Source: Neolewinella persica DSM 23188 (GTDB lineage Bacteria > Bacteroidota > Bacteroidia > Chitinophagales > Saprospiraceae). Taken from it: DNA of 64,000 nt. This document shows, one piece after another, positions 33,772 through 43,473 of the stretch. The DNA is taken from positions 42,265-106,264 of the forward strand of contig NZ_KB890429.1 in NCBI RefSeq assembly GCF_000373105.1, given 5' to 3'. Under the pieces are notes generated by a model. The model made no database searches. It saw only the letters and a program-made list of their open reading frames with translations, and was not told where the DNA came from. Numbering within the stretch: position 1 is the first letter of the stretch; each line of letters starts with the position of its first letter. A program made the position numbers and the translations under genes.

Positions 33772-36700
33772 TTAGAGACTGAGGTTAGCGCCGAAGAGTA
33801 CGGTTCTGGCAATGGGGTAGAAGCCGTAGTCGATGCCACCACCGATGGGGGCACCGCTGGAGGCACCGGGATCAAAGCCTTTATAGTCAGACAGCGTTAG
33901 CAGGTTGTTTCCGCTGATGTAGAGCCTTAAGCTGGAGTTGCGCTTTGCACCAACCTTGAATGGAAGGGTGTAGCCCAACTGGACGTTCTGCAAGCGAAGA
34001 AAAGAAGCGTCTTCGACGAAGAAGTCAGAGAATACGCCGTTGGAAGTGGCTGCTGTGGTTACTCTGGGGACTTCGTTGCTGGTACCTTCGCCGGTCCAGC
34101 GACTGAGGTAGTAGTCGAGGCGATTGACGTCAGAAAGGGCGCGCTCATAGTTCCGGACAATGTCTCCACCTAGAGAAGCAAAGGCAAAGGCCAGAAAGTC
34201 AAAACGTTTGACTTCCAGTTGGAAGTTGAGTCCCATTGTCAGGTCGGCAATCGGATCTCCGAGGTTGGTCCGGTCGCTGGGGTCAATGACTCCATCCTGA
34301 TTTACATCGACGTAACGAATGTCTCCGGGCTGCGCAGCTGCGCCCAGAGCCAACTGGGAAGGATGCGCTTCGATTTCATCTGCGTTCTGAAAGATACCGT
34401 TAGTCTGGTAACCATAAAAGTAGCCTATTGGCTGGCCAACCTCCATCCGTGAGGGGGCCAATTGGCCTACGCCAAAGCCACCGCCTTCGATAAAGCCTGT
34501 ACCGTTATTAACCTCCAGTACCTCATTATCCAGGGTAGTGATGTTGTAGCTCAGGTTGAGTTTTACATTTTTGTTAAAGCGCTGTTGGTAAGTGATGGCC
34601 AGTTCAAGACCTTTGTTCTGAACCGCACCGGCGTTGACCGTAGGGGCGGCACTACCGGGTGCTGCAGTACCTACAATTCCCGAAACGGGAATATTGGAAA
34701 TCAACAGGTTGTCCCGGGTGTTGATGAAGTAGTCCGCAGTAATATTTAGCTTGTAATCCAGCAGTGCCAGGTCAAAGCCGACGTTAAATTTCTTGGCTTC
34801 CTCCCACTGCAAAGAGGGGTTGGGCAGCGCACCAATGGCGGTACCGTTTACCAGAGCGCCATCGAAAACATAGGTTGCTTCTCCGCTGAGGGAACCGATG
34901 TAGCCGTTATTGATGATCTGATCATTACCCAGAATACCGTAGCTAACCCGGAACTTGAGTAGATCGATGGGACCGTCTTCTCCGAAGAATGCCTCATCAG
35001 AAGCAATCCAGCCAGCGGTAAAGGAAGGGAATAGTGCTGAACGGTTTTCCGGTCCGAATTTGGTGGATGCATCCCGGCGCAGCATGGCCGTCAGGAAATA
35101 GCGTTCCATAAACCCATACTGTACCCGGCCGAAGTAAGACAGCCGCCGCTCATCGTAAGAGTAGGAGCCTACATCGCGGGCACCTTCGGGGCTGGTACCG
35201 GTGGCCAGCGAGATATCAGCAAATTCCCAATCGTTGTTGGGTACATCAAATCCGGTCGCAAATAGCCCGTTACCTAATTCCCTGAAAACGGTGGTACCGA
35301 CGGTTGCCGTCAGGTTATGGTTGGAGCCAAAGTCCTTCTGGTAGGTGCCGAAGAGGTCAAAGGAATAGTTGTTATCGTTGATGCCGTTCTGAGCAACGCT
35401 GCTACGGGTGATGTCAAACACTTTGCCGCCGTAGCTGATTTGCTTGCTGAAATTGCGGCTTTCACTGTTTGAAGTGTTGAAACCTACGCGACCGGTGAGG
35501 GTGAAGCCCTCAAAAGCATTATAGTCCAGGCTAACCTGTCCGTTGAGCTTGTTCAGGTCATAGTCGTTGAAGGTGTTCTCGATCTGGGCGACCGGATTGA
35601 TTACTTCAATGCCAAGACCTGGAGTGCTTGGTACCAGAGAAAGAGCTCCTGTTTCATCCCGCAGCGATAAGGTAGGTGGCGCGTTGAGGGCGTTGAAAAG
35701 TACTGCTCCCAGCCCGTTTTCACTGAGGGCATCACGGTCTATATTAGTGAAGATGGCATTTGTTGTGAGCTTAAGGCGATCGCTCAGGTCAACACCCAGG
35801 GAAACGCGGGCGGTGTTCCGGGTAAAGTTGGATTTCTCCCGACCCACAATACCTTCCTGGTTAAGATGAGATCCACTGATAGAATAAGTCATGTTCTCGC
35901 TTCCACCAGAGACGGTTACATCATGGCTGAGGATCGGTGCCGTTTCGAAGACCTGGTCTTGCCAGTCGGTGCCAAATCCCAGGCCGGTAGCATCTGGATA
36001 GGGGAGTGCCTGCCCACCACCGGCATAGCTTTCGTTAAGCAGTAAGCCGTATTCGGTAGCGTTCAGCAAATTCAGAGATCGGGAGGTCTCCTGAGCACCA
36101 AAGTAGGTGTTGTAGCTGACCTGGGTCGGCCGGTCCTTATCTCCCGTTTTTGTCGTGATCAGGATCACCCCGTTAGCTCCCACCGTACCGTAAACTGCCG
36201 CTTGGGCATCTTTAAGTACCGTGATGGAAGCGATGTCGGTTGGGTTAATTGTGCTGAGGTCACCCTGGTATCCGTCAATGATTACGAGGGGGGCGTTCTG
36301 TCCGTTGGTAGAAACACCACGGATACGAATGTTGAGCCCGGCGCCAGGGGCGCCTGATTGCGTGGTTACGTTGACACCGGCAACGGTGCCCTGCAGCGCC
36401 TGTTCAATCTTTTGCGGCCGAAGTTGGTCAATGGTTTCAGCGCCAACCGTCGTAATTGCTCCGGTGACGTTTCGTTTCTGCTGCGTACCATAACCAATCA
36501 CTACCACCTCTTCGAGTGCCTGGATGTCTCCTGACATGGCTAAATCGAGCGTCCCGGATGCTGGAACTGCGAGCTCCGCCGGTTCGTAACCGGTGTAGGA
36601 AAACCTTATGGTACTACCAACTGGTACATTATTAATGGTGTAGTAGCCGTCGAAGTCAGTAACAGTACCCAACATGGAAGCATTGGCGTCTGATTCTACA

Positions 36701-36840
36701 GATTGGACGACGATTACACTGGCACCGATCAGGCCTTCTCCGGTGGTCGCATCAGTGACGGTACCCTGTACCGTTATGGTTTGGGCAGTAAGCCCTCCCC
36801 ATCCCAAAATGAGGGTAAGCAAAAATAAATATTGGCGCAT
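33772..36840 (-). CDS. SusC/RagA-type TonB-dependent receptor
   Basis: The 1022-residue outer-membrane porin has a signal peptide (1-19), a carboxypeptidase-regulatory-like beta domain (about 20-110: V-T-D-A-T-T-G-E-G-L-I-G-A-S), the V-V-I-G-Y-G-T-Q plug start, the plug (I-R-G-V-S, then S-I-T-V-L-K-D-A-Q-A-A-V-Y-G) and a 22-strand barrel ending in a hydrophobic G-A-N-L-S-L. It imports oligosaccharides with SusD, using TonB energy. A T-A-A-C-T-T-T-G -7 box lies 82 bp upstream and a dyad operator candidate 145 bp upstream. First gene of the glucan operon. Confidence 0.97.
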   Translation of the reverse strand: MRQYLFLLTLILGWGGLTAQTITVQGTVTDATTGEGLIGASVIVVQSVESDANASMLGTVTDFDGYYTINNVPVGSTIRFSYTGYEPAELAVPASGTLDLAMSGDIQALEEVVVIGYGTQQKRNVTGAITTVGAETIDQLRPQKIEQALQGTVAGVNVTTQSGAPGAGLNIRIRGVSTNGQNAPLVIIDGYQGDLSTINPTDIASITVLKDAQAAVYGTVGANGVILITTKTGDKDRPTQVSYNTYFGAQETSRSLNLLNATEYGLLLNESYAGGGQALPYPDATGLGFGTDWQDQVFETAPILSHDVTVSGGSENMTYSISGSHLNQEGIVGREKSNFTRNTARVSLGVDLSDRLKLTTNAIFTNIDRDALSENGLGAVLFNALNAPPTLSLRDETGALSLVPSTPGLGIEVINPVAQIENTFNDYDLNKLNGQVSLDYNAFEGFTLTGRVGFNTSNSESRNFSKQISYGGKVFDITRSSVAQNGINDNNYSFDLFGTYQKDFGSNHNLTATVGTTVFRELGNGLFATGFDVPNNDWEFADISLATGTSPEGARDVGSYSYDERRLSYFGRVQYGFMERYFLTAMLRRDASTKFGPENRSALFPSFTAGWIASDEAFFGEDGPIDLLKFRVSYGILGNDQIINNGYIGSLSGEATYVFDGALVNGTAIGALPNPSLQWEEAKKFNVGFDLALLDYKLNITADYFINTRDNLLISNIPVSGIVGTAAPGSAAPTVNAGAVQNKGLELAITYQQRFNKNVKLNLSYNITTLDNEVLEVNNGTGFIEGGGFGVGQLAPSRMEVGQPIGYFYGYQTNGIFQNADEIEAHPSQLALGAAAQPGDIRYVDVNQDGVIDPSDRTNLGDPIADLTMGLNFQLEVKRFDFLAFAFASLGGDIVRNYERALSDVNRLDYYLSRWTGEGTSNEVPRVTTAATSNGVFSDFFVEDASFLRLQNVQLGYTLPFKVGAKRNSSLRLYISGNNLLTLSDYKGFDPGASSGAPIGGGIDYGFYPIARTVLFGANLSL

Positions 36841-36921
36841 GTGACTTTAAGTTATGATCCTCCAACTAACCAAGTTGTGGAGAGCAGACAACCACGGAAA
36901 TAAATCAATATAGTTGTACCA

Positions 36922-36929
36922 CAAAGTTA
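36922..36929 (-). promoter_or_regulatory. -7 box of the susC operon
   Basis: CAAAGTTA on the plus strand reads TAACTTTG on the minus strand, an exact Bacteroidota -7 box 82 bp before the SusC-like start. I see no clear TTG -33 box, which is common for promoters that need an activator. Confidence 0.55.
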
Positions 36930-36984
36930 TTCTTAAGTAGTACGGAAACCCGAATTTTGCGCCCCTACAAAAACTACACATTAC

Positions 36985-37003
36985 GTAACTATGCAGTAGT
37001 TAC
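36985..37003. promoter_or_regulatory. candidate operator dyad upstream of susC
   Basis: GTAACTA-N5-TAGTTAC is a perfect 7-bp dyad, 56 bp upstream of the -7 box and between the regulator gene and the operon. Its size suits a dimeric LuxR-type DNA-binding domain such as that of the adjacent regulator (inference). Confidence 0.45.
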
Positions 37004-37110
37004 GGGGGAGAATCCCCGCCGCTGGTGCATTCGATTGCATTTTCCTGTATAGGAGGTCGTTAGGCTGAAAGCAACACTGTATAGGTAATGTTGTGGTTAT
37101 TAAGCGCAGT

Positions 37111-39906
37111 CTATATTTCCATGATGTAGGCAACAAGTCCGGCTTTAGTGTCGAGATTCAACTTTTTGCGCAGCCGATAGCGCTTTACTTCAACACTGCG
37201 GGGAGAGATGTTGAGCATCGGAGCAATTTCCTTGGAAGAGAGGTTTAGCCGGAGGTAGGCACAAAGCTTCAGGTCATTTGGGGACAGTTCCGGATGAAGG
37301 TCTTTGACTTTTTTGAAAAAATCCCGGTCGGCGTTTTCAAAAGCGTCTTTGAACAGGTTCCATGTTTCTACTTCGTCAATATTACGATCAATGGTTTTAA
37401 TCACTTCCTTGATGCGCTGCAGTGGTTCCTGTTTTGCCAGTAGGCTGTCTTTGATTTGTTGCAGCAATTCATTCTTACGAACAAGGCTCATGGTGGAAAT
37501 GGCCATTTCCCGGTTCTTATTATCGATGTCCTCTTGTAACCGTTGGTTATTAATGCGGATCATTTCTAATTCGGTCTCTTTTTCCCGGGTGGCGATCCGC
37601 CGGTCTGTCTCCGACTTTAGGGTGGATTGCTTACGGCGATAGTAACGCGTGTAACTACGATGCAGTAGGTAAATCACCAGACTCGTCAAAAGCAGGTAGA
37701 GTGCCCGCGCCCAGTAAGTGGCATACCAGGGCCTGAGGACCTCGAAGGAGTAAACAACGGTGTTCTCAGATCGTTGTGGCCCCAGAAGAGACCTGGCCTC
37801 CAGGGTGTATTCTCCATACAGCAAGCCTGGAAAACTGAGCGTAGAAGCAGTAGACCAATTACTCCACTCCTCCGAAAGGCCAAGTAGCCGATGCTGAAAA
37901 CGTGGAATAAAATACTTTTCGAAGGAAGGAACGGCCAATTCGAACAGAACACTATGGTCCTTGAAAGGAATCTTCCCGTCGTCCTGCAATGAAAGTGGAA
38001 TCGGACTGCCGGCTGCTGGCTGTGCTTTCGCTCCCGTTAGGAAAAGCCGGTGTTGGTGCGTCGGCACACCAGAGAGCGCCAGCAGCAGATACCCGTCGGC
38101 CGTACCGATCAATAAGGTATCTCCACCAATCGGAGAAATGTTTTCATAGCCAGATTTAGTGTCGATTAATCGGGCGGGAACGGGAATAGTTTGCCGTTGT
38201 AGCTCTTCGCTCAGTGCCCCACGATGAAAATAGCTGATGCTTTCATTGGTGAAGAACCAAAGTCGGTTGTCTTCCGTCGTCATACGACCTGAAGTGTATT
38301 CCGATCTGTTAACCGATTCACTTAAATCATCAGTACGTTCAAACCCCCGGTCGAAATCAACCAGCGTAAATATCCCTTCCCTGGAAAAGTAAACTATCTT
38401 TTCCTGAAATCGTGCCAAACCGGCATTTTTGCCTTTTAAGGGGGTTTCGTACAGCTTCAGGTCGGTCACCGTGCGATAATCATCGTTAAACTTTATACCG
38501 TAAACTCCACGGTATTCATGACTGATGTAGGCCTCTGACGCTGATTGTACGGCAAGAAATCTCGCCGAATAATCAAATCCATCGATGTTGTTTCGGTGCG
38601 TCCACCGCCCGGCGTTGAACTCCAGTACGGAAAGACCAAAGTAATTCCCCTGTAGAATAAGGTCCGGCTTTCCCGGAATCGATTCAAATCGCCAGGTACC
38701 ACCGTTTGTTGATGAAATGCGGTTGGCCTGTGAACCGTCCACAAGAAATGTTCCCTGATCGTGGCCGCAGAACAAGCTCTCCCGATATTTGAACAATGAC
38801 CAGACCTGACCGCGGGTACCGGGTATGATTCTGGGGAGGTCCGTTCCCTTGGCAGATTTTACGAATAACCCCTGGTTGCTACCCAGGTACAGATTGCCGC
38901 CGTGGATGGCGGAAGTATGAACCGTCCCGAGCTGACCGGAATTATCCGTAAACTTCCGGAAGGGAGAGGACAAGCTGATACAGCTGATCCCGTTATCTGT
39001 ACCAGCCCAGAGGTTGTCCTGGGCGTCTTCGAACAGCGATAGTACGGTGTTATTGGACAGGCCATTGACCTGATGCAGGTGATAAGCAAGTTTTCCGTCG
39101 GCATCAACAATGTAAACTCCGTTGGAAATGGTGCCGAATGCCCGGCCACCCCGCCGCAGATTCGTTGCACTATACACCCGCTTCCCTTGCAAAAAAGGAT
39201 GGAGATCTGTAGGTATCAGCATATTGTCCTCCAGTATGAAGCAACCTTCGGTCGCGGTCTGTACCATTAGTTGACCGGCTTCTTCCCATATGTGAGTAAT
39301 GAACTTGCCGCTAGACGTCTGCGATAAAACGGGCTGGGTCTTACCTGACTGCAGGCGGAACAATTGCCACTCTTTATCCATAAAATATAGGCCACTGGCG
39401 GTAGGGAAAACCTTGGCAACCCCCTCTTTTGGAGAAATAATGTTGATCTCCCCTCCATCAGGCTGGTACAGGAACAGCTGGTCCAGTGATTGAAAAACCA
39501 GGTACCCTTCGTGAAGGATGATGTTCCAGAAATGCTCGTCGGGCAGGATTTCTTCCCTCAATTCATCGCAAAGCGTCTGGTATTCCAACTGCCCGGTGGG
39601 CGTACGTTGCCAGTAACCGAAGTCCATATACAGGCCAGTATAGATACGTCCCTTATGCGCTTTTACCGACCTCAGTATCGTCTCGTTCGGTGAAGGGAAC
39701 ATGGACCATTGCCGGCCGTTGAATTCAAGTAGCCCCTGGTTATTCGCTACGTAGATGAATTGGTCTTCGTCCTGATCCAAATTCCAGTTCTGGCTTCCCC
39801 CACGGTACACCTCGGGCTCAAAAGATACTACCGGTGGTAGCTCCTGAGCGGATAACAGGGAACTCCCCAGTAGAAGAAACCATATTTTAAAGGTAGTACG
39901 AAGCAT
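37111..39906 (-). CDS. propeller/Y_Y_Y sensor with LuxR-type HTH
   Basis: The 931-residue one-component regulator has a signal peptide (1-20), a seven-bladed-propeller-like sensor (about 25-640, e.g. W-A-G-T-D-N-G-I and G-S-N-Q-G-L-F), a Y_Y_Y domain (F-Q-H-R-L-L-G-L-S-E-E-W-S-N-W near 690), one membrane helix (about 722-745), a coiled coil (about 755-830) and a LuxR/GerE-type HTH at the end (S-S-K-E-I-A-P-M-L-N-I-S-P-R-S-V-E). A periplasmic glycan is sensed and the signal passes through the membrane to the HTH. It is beside and codirectional with susC, as in other polysaccharide loci. Confidence 0.92.
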   Translation of the reverse strand: MLRTTFKIWFLLLGSSLLSAQELPPVVSFEPEVYRGGSQNWNLDQDEDQFIYVANNQGLLEFNGRQWSMFPSPNETILRSVKAHKGRIYTGLYMDFGYWQRTPTGQLEYQTLCDELREEILPDEHFWNIILHEGYLVFQSLDQLFLYQPDGGEINIISPKEGVAKVFPTASGLYFMDKEWQLFRLQSGKTQPVLSQTSSGKFITHIWEEAGQLMVQTATEGCFILEDNMLIPTDLHPFLQGKRVYSATNLRRGGRAFGTISNGVYIVDADGKLAYHLHQVNGLSNNTVLSLFEDAQDNLWAGTDNGISCISLSSPFRKFTDNSGQLGTVHTSAIHGGNLYLGSNQGLFVKSAKGTDLPRIIPGTRGQVWSLFKYRESLFCGHDQGTFLVDGSQANRISSTNGGTWRFESIPGKPDLILQGNYFGLSVLEFNAGRWTHRNNIDGFDYSARFLAVQSASEAYISHEYRGVYGIKFNDDYRTVTDLKLYETPLKGKNAGLARFQEKIVYFSREGIFTLVDFDRGFERTDDLSESVNRSEYTSGRMTTEDNRLWFFTNESISYFHRGALSEELQRQTIPVPARLIDTKSGYENISPIGGDTLLIGTADGYLLLALSGVPTHQHRLFLTGAKAQPAAGSPIPLSLQDDGKIPFKDHSVLFELAVPSFEKYFIPRFQHRLLGLSEEWSNWSTASTLSFPGLLYGEYTLEARSLLGPQRSENTVVYSFEVLRPWYATYWARALYLLLTSLVIYLLHRSYTRYYRRKQSTLKSETDRRIATREKETELEMIRINNQRLQEDIDNKNREMAISTMSLVRKNELLQQIKDSLLAKQEPLQRIKEVIKTIDRNIDEVETWNLFKDAFENADRDFFKKVKDLHPELSPNDLKLCAYLRLNLSSKEIAPMLNISPRSVEVKRYRLRKKLNLDTKAGLVAYIMEI

Positions 39907-39994
39907 AAGAGAAATCCTCTGCGGAAGGTAGGTAATATCCCGGTTAATTCATCTGGCGTTTTTTTTCAGAACGTTCCTCTAGGGCCATTGTTTG

Positions 39995-40012
39995 GGCGAG
40001 GCCGCAGGTGCA
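39995..40012 (-). repeat. dispersed 18-bp element, copy 11
   Basis: GGCGAGGCCGCAGGTGCA (the GAGG variant) points toward the regulator gene, 88 bp before its start, and pairs with copy 12 across a 53-bp spacer. Confidence 0.9.
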
Positions 40013-40065
40013 ATGTGAAGAACCAGGAACTATAAGCTGAGGAACTTGCGCTTAAAACCTTCCTT

Positions 40066-40083
40066 TGCACCCGCGTCCGCGCC
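40066..40083 (+). repeat. dispersed 18-bp element, copy 12 (degenerate)
   Basis: TGCACCCGCGTCCGCGCC after TTCCTT is a diverged copy, antisense to the M13 peptidase gene and 73 bp beyond its stop, just past its terminator. Confidence 0.75.
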
Positions 40084-40121
40084 AAAAAAAGCATCCCCGA
40101 TCAGAACATCTGATCGGGGAT
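40084..40121 (-). terminator. rho-independent terminator of M13 peptidase gene
   Basis: ATCCCCGATCAG (40093-40104) and CTGATCGGGGAT (40110-40121) form a perfect 12-bp stem; on the minus strand it is followed by GCTTTTTTTGGC. It lies 35 bp after the gene's stop codon. Confidence 0.9.
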
Positions 40122-40156
40122 ACTAACTGCTCGAAAGCTAAACTGGTGATGGAAGT

Positions 40157-42217
40157 TTACCAGATCCTAACCCGCTTTTCCGGGGCAAGCCACATACCAT
40201 CGCCTTCCTTAATGTCGAAAGCTTCGTAGAACTCATCAATATTAACCAGCGGCTGAGTAGCGCGGCTACGACCGGGAGAGTGCGGGTCCGTCTTCACTTG
40301 GTTGCGCAATGCGTCGTCTCGGGTGAGGGTCCGCCAAACGGTGGCCCAGCTCATGAAGAAGCGTTGCTCTGCCGTGAAGCCGTCAATATTCTCAGGGCGG
40401 CCATTCTTGGCGTAGTTCAGCTGTAGCCCATCATAAGCACCAAGGACACCGCCAAGGTCACCAATGTTTTCACCGAGGGTGAATTTACCGTTGATGAATA
40501 CGCTGTCGAGCACCTCGATGGCACTGTACTGAGCGGCCAGGGCATCGCCCCGCTTAGTGAATTCTTCCAGGTCCTTATCGGTCCACCAGTTGGCCAGGTT
40601 ACCGTCTCCGTCGAAGCGTGCGCCGGAATCGTCAAAGGCGTGGGAGATCTCATGACCAATCACCGCACCGATGCCACCGTAGTTGACCGCATCATCGGCC
40701 AGGTAGTCATAGAAGGGAGGCTGCAGAATGGCTGCCGGGAAGACAATCTCATTATTAAGCGGGTTGAAGTAAGCATTAACCGTTTGGGGAGACATGCCCC
40801 ATTCCGTTTTGTCTACCGGCATCCCAATTTCAGCAAAGTTCTTGTCACGGCTCCATTTCCCAACGGCGGCCATATTATCGAAGTAAGAATTGTCGGCACT
40901 TACTTCCATGTTTCCATAGTCCTCCCATTCATTTGGGTAGCCGATTTTCACGGTGAACTTATCGAGTTTTTCAATGGCCTTAAGTTTGGTCTCCGGGCTC
41001 ATCCAGTCGAGTTTTTCAATGCGCTGCTGGTAGGCCTTAATTACGTCGGCAATCATTTGCTCGGCTTTGGCTTTCGCTGCGGGAGGGAACTTTTCATCTA
41101 CGTATAGCTGACCAAGTGCTTCCCCAACGGTTCCATTCACGGTGTTGAGTGCGCGCTCATCAGCAGGCCGTTGTTCCTTGGCACCGTTGAGGTACTTGGC
41201 GTAAAAGTCCCAGTTGGCATCTTCAATTTCCGTGGTCAGTTTGCCCGCAGCATCCGCCATGGTATGCCAGCGAAGCATCGTTTTTACGTCCTCAATTGGA
41301 GTGGTCGTCAGGAATTCCTGCATGGCCGCCAGGTACTTGGGCTGGGTAACTATGATGGTGTCCAGATCTTCCCGTACGCCAAGGTCTTGGAGGAACTTCT
41401 GCACGTCCATAGATGGAATCATCTCCTGGACTTCTGCAATGGTGCGCGGGTTGTTGAAATTACGCGCATCCCTGCTCTGTACCTTGTCTAAGCGAGGCTC
41501 AGCTAATTGGGTCTCGTAGGCAAGAATCTTCTTAGCAGACGCATCGGCTACGGGGGCTTCGTCTCCAAGGAACTGGAGCATCCGTGAAACGTGGCTAACG
41601 TATTTTTCCCGGATTTCTTTAGACTTGGTGTCTTGTTCCAGATAGAAGTCACGGTCAGGAAGTCCCAGGCCGTTTGGCCCTACGTAGGCCGCATTTACGC
41701 TACTGTTGTTGAGGTCCGGAAAAGCGGAAAGGCTTATGAACGGAGAGCCAACTGCCGGGTTGGTCGCCAGCACCCGCTGAAGGTCCGCAACGGATTTGAT
41801 GTCGTCAATGTCTGCAAGGGCAGACTGCAGCGGAGAGACACCAAGCTTATTACGTGCGTCGGTGTTCATTTTTGTGTCGAAAATGGCCAGCGCCTTTGCC
41901 TGGTCGGTGTCCGGAGCATACTTGCCGCTATCTTTCGCTTTGGCAAGGATGGCGAGGACATCTGCATCCGTAGCTTTTGAAAGTACGCCGAAGCCGCCCC
42001 AGCTGGTCCGGTCGTCAGGAATTTTCGTTTCCTGCATCCAGGTACCGTTGACGAAATTGTAGAAGTCGTCTTTCGGACTCTTTGTAGTGTCCATGTTGGC
42101 CAGGATGAGGCCGTGGGGGCCGTCGTCAACGGCAGTAGTACTTGTAGTGGGGTTACCGCCACAGGCAGTGACTGCCAAGGCCAGAACGGCCATGACGGTA
42201 AGATTGAATAGTTTCAT
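40157..42217 (-). CDS. M13-family zinc metallopeptidase (PepO/neprilysin-like)
   Basis: The 686-residue exported lipoprotein (lipobox A-V-T-A-C-G-G) is an M13 oligopeptidase. Motifs are the zinc site H-E-I-S-H-A-F-D-D (about residue 520) with the third ligand in G-E-N-I-G-D-L-G-G, and the substrate motif N-A-Y-F-N-P near 475. The ending K-R-V-R-I-W is the usual C-terminus. It would degrade short peptides in the periplasm. The ATG at 42217 was chosen; longer frames would translate the 31-bp repeat array into a false repetitive N-terminus. Confidence 0.95.
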   Translation of the reverse strand: MKLFNLTVMAVLALAVTACGGNPTTSTTAVDDGPHGLILANMDTTKSPKDDFYNFVNGTWMQETKIPDDRTSWGGFGVLSKATDADVLAILAKAKDSGKYAPDTDQAKALAIFDTKMNTDARNKLGVSPLQSALADIDDIKSVADLQRVLATNPAVGSPFISLSAFPDLNNSSVNAAYVGPNGLGLPDRDFYLEQDTKSKEIREKYVSHVSRMLQFLGDEAPVADASAKKILAYETQLAEPRLDKVQSRDARNFNNPRTIAEVQEMIPSMDVQKFLQDLGVREDLDTIIVTQPKYLAAMQEFLTTTPIEDVKTMLRWHTMADAAGKLTTEIEDANWDFYAKYLNGAKEQRPADERALNTVNGTVGEALGQLYVDEKFPPAAKAKAEQMIADVIKAYQQRIEKLDWMSPETKLKAIEKLDKFTVKIGYPNEWEDYGNMEVSADNSYFDNMAAVGKWSRDKNFAEIGMPVDKTEWGMSPQTVNAYFNPLNNEIVFPAAILQPPFYDYLADDAVNYGGIGAVIGHEISHAFDDSGARFDGDGNLANWWTDKDLEEFTKRGDALAAQYSAIEVLDSVFINGKFTLGENIGDLGGVLGAYDGLQLNYAKNGRPENIDGFTAEQRFFMSWATVWRTLTRDDALRNQVKTDPHSPGRSRATQPLVNIDEFYEAFDIKEGDGMWLAPEKRVRIW

Positions 42218-42666
42218 TTTGGTCCCTTGAGTTTGGTTAAGAGCTTGTCTGATAGAATGATATAGACTATAAATGTACGGAGCTGCCGGGCAACGGATTG
42301 TCGGGTGGTTCACCCCTGGGAAGCAATTCGACCAAGGGCGGGAATTAATCGACGAAGGCAGATCGCTTCGCTCCTTATTGCAGAGGTCGCTTACGCTCCC
42401 GTTGCAGTGCGCCTTTGGCGCGTAGCAGCCTGCAACCCATGCAACGCGCCGAAGGCGCTCTGCAACAAGGAGCGCAGCGACCCTGCAACTCCTGTAACCT
42501 GAGCGCAGCGACCCTGCAACTCCTGCAACCTGAGCGCAGCGACCCTGCAACTCCTGCAACCTGAGCGCAGCGACCCTGCAACTCCTGCAACCTGAGCGCA
42601 GCGACCCTGCAACTCCTGCAACCTGAGCGCAGCGACCCTGCAACTCCTGCAACCTGAGCGCAGCGA
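42218..42666. other. intergenic region made largely of repeats
   Basis: The first 140 bp (to about 42360) contain the likely promoter of the M13 gene and no recognisable site. The rest is the 31-bp array and its inverted left arm. No protein is credible here, although frames stay open because the 31-bp period cycles through all three frames. Confidence 0.8.
42362..42666. repeat. second 31-bp tandem array with nested inverted left part
   Basis: Six 31-bp units start at 42481, 42512, 42543, 42574, 42605 and 42636; five are identical and the first has one change. Each carries CCTGCAAC, ACCTGAGCGCAGCGA-type cores. The left part (42362-42480) holds the same motif inverted (TCGCTTCGCTCC) and an inner inverted pair GCGCCTTTGGCGCG / CGCGCCGAAGGCGC. 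The last unit ends directly at the stop codon of the methyltransferase gene. Reverse-complemented, the unit is the same family as the array at 1-210. Confidence 0.93.
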
Positions 42667-43473
42667 CTACTTCACACAATCCAAAGTATAAACCAAAGGA
42701 ATCAACCCCGCCATCTGCCGCAGGTGCCAGTGGCCCGGTTCGTCTGCGGGTACCATATCGTCGAAACAATTGTAGGGGGAATAATCGAATTCATGAAAGC
42801 TACGCAGCGTAAAGCCGGTACTAATTAGTGCATTGATGACGGAACTGATGGTGTGGTCCCAATTCACCTCCGTTCCTGAGACCTCCTCGCTGTTGTCTGT
42901 ATAGCTGCTGGTGATGGGTTCCACGATGGGCTCGGGGTTAAAATAGGGGTACTTGATGGCCGTTCGGTCGTCGTTCCAGAGGTAGGCCATGTTGTGGAAT
43001 TCGGCGAAGACGAATTGGCCACCGGGTTTCAGGTAACGATGTACTATGCCCGCCCATTTGTCCAGGTCGGGTAACCAGGTTATGGTGCCGTAAGAGGTAA
43101 AAACGATGTCGAAAGAAGCAGTTTCATCGAGGTGATCCGGCAGGCTGTACAGGTCACAATTGAGGAAGCGGGACTGGTCTTCCAGCCCGGCTTTTTTCGC
43201 AAGGTCCTGCGCAGCTTTGATGGCCTCTGTACTCAGGTCAACGCCGGTCACGATGGCACCACGCCGGGCAAGGCTCAAGGTGTCCTGACCAAAATGGCAC
43301 TGCAAATGCAGGATTTTCAGTCCGGTCATATCCTTTGGTAGCAAATTAAGTTCAGGCTGCTTCAGGCTGTCTGCTCCGGCCAACCAGCCGGGGACATCGT
43401 AAAATTCGCTGGTCAGGTGGGCCAGGGTGCGTTGGTTCCACTGGTCGTGGTTGAGGGAGATGTAGTCTATCAT
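42667..43473 (-). CDS. class I SAM-dependent methyltransferase
   Basis: The 268-residue enzyme has motif I-like L-H-L-Q-C-H-F-G-Q-D-T (about 55-65), the acidic D-L-S-T-E-A-I post-I loop (near 80), N-C-D-L-Y-S-L motif II area, and Y-L-K-P-G-G-Q-F-V-F motif. W-N-x-x-T-L-A-H near the start is typical of a Bacteroidota subgroup with unknown substrate. The stop codon abuts the 31-bp array, so changes in array copy number would move the gene's 3' flank. Confidence 0.9.
   Translation of the reverse strand: MIDYISLNHDQWNQRTLAHLTSEFYDVPGWLAGADSLKQPELNLLPKDMTGLKILHLQCHFGQDTLSLARRGAIVTGVDLSTEAIKAAQDLAKKAGLEDQSRFLNCDLYSLPDHLDETASFDIVFTSYGTITWLPDLDKWAGIVHRYLKPGGQFVFAEFHNMAYLWNDDRTAIKYPYFNPEPIVEPITSSYTDNSEEVSGTEVNWDHTISSVINALISTGFTLRSFHEFDYSPYNCFDDMVPADEPGHWHLRQMAGLIPLVYTLDCVK

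Noticed and set aside
42218-42769. Repetitive N-terminal extension (E-L-Q-G-R-C-A-Q-V-A-G units) of the M13 peptidase frame
   Set aside because: It is the 31-bp array read in frame; the real protein starts at the lipoprotein signal at 42217.
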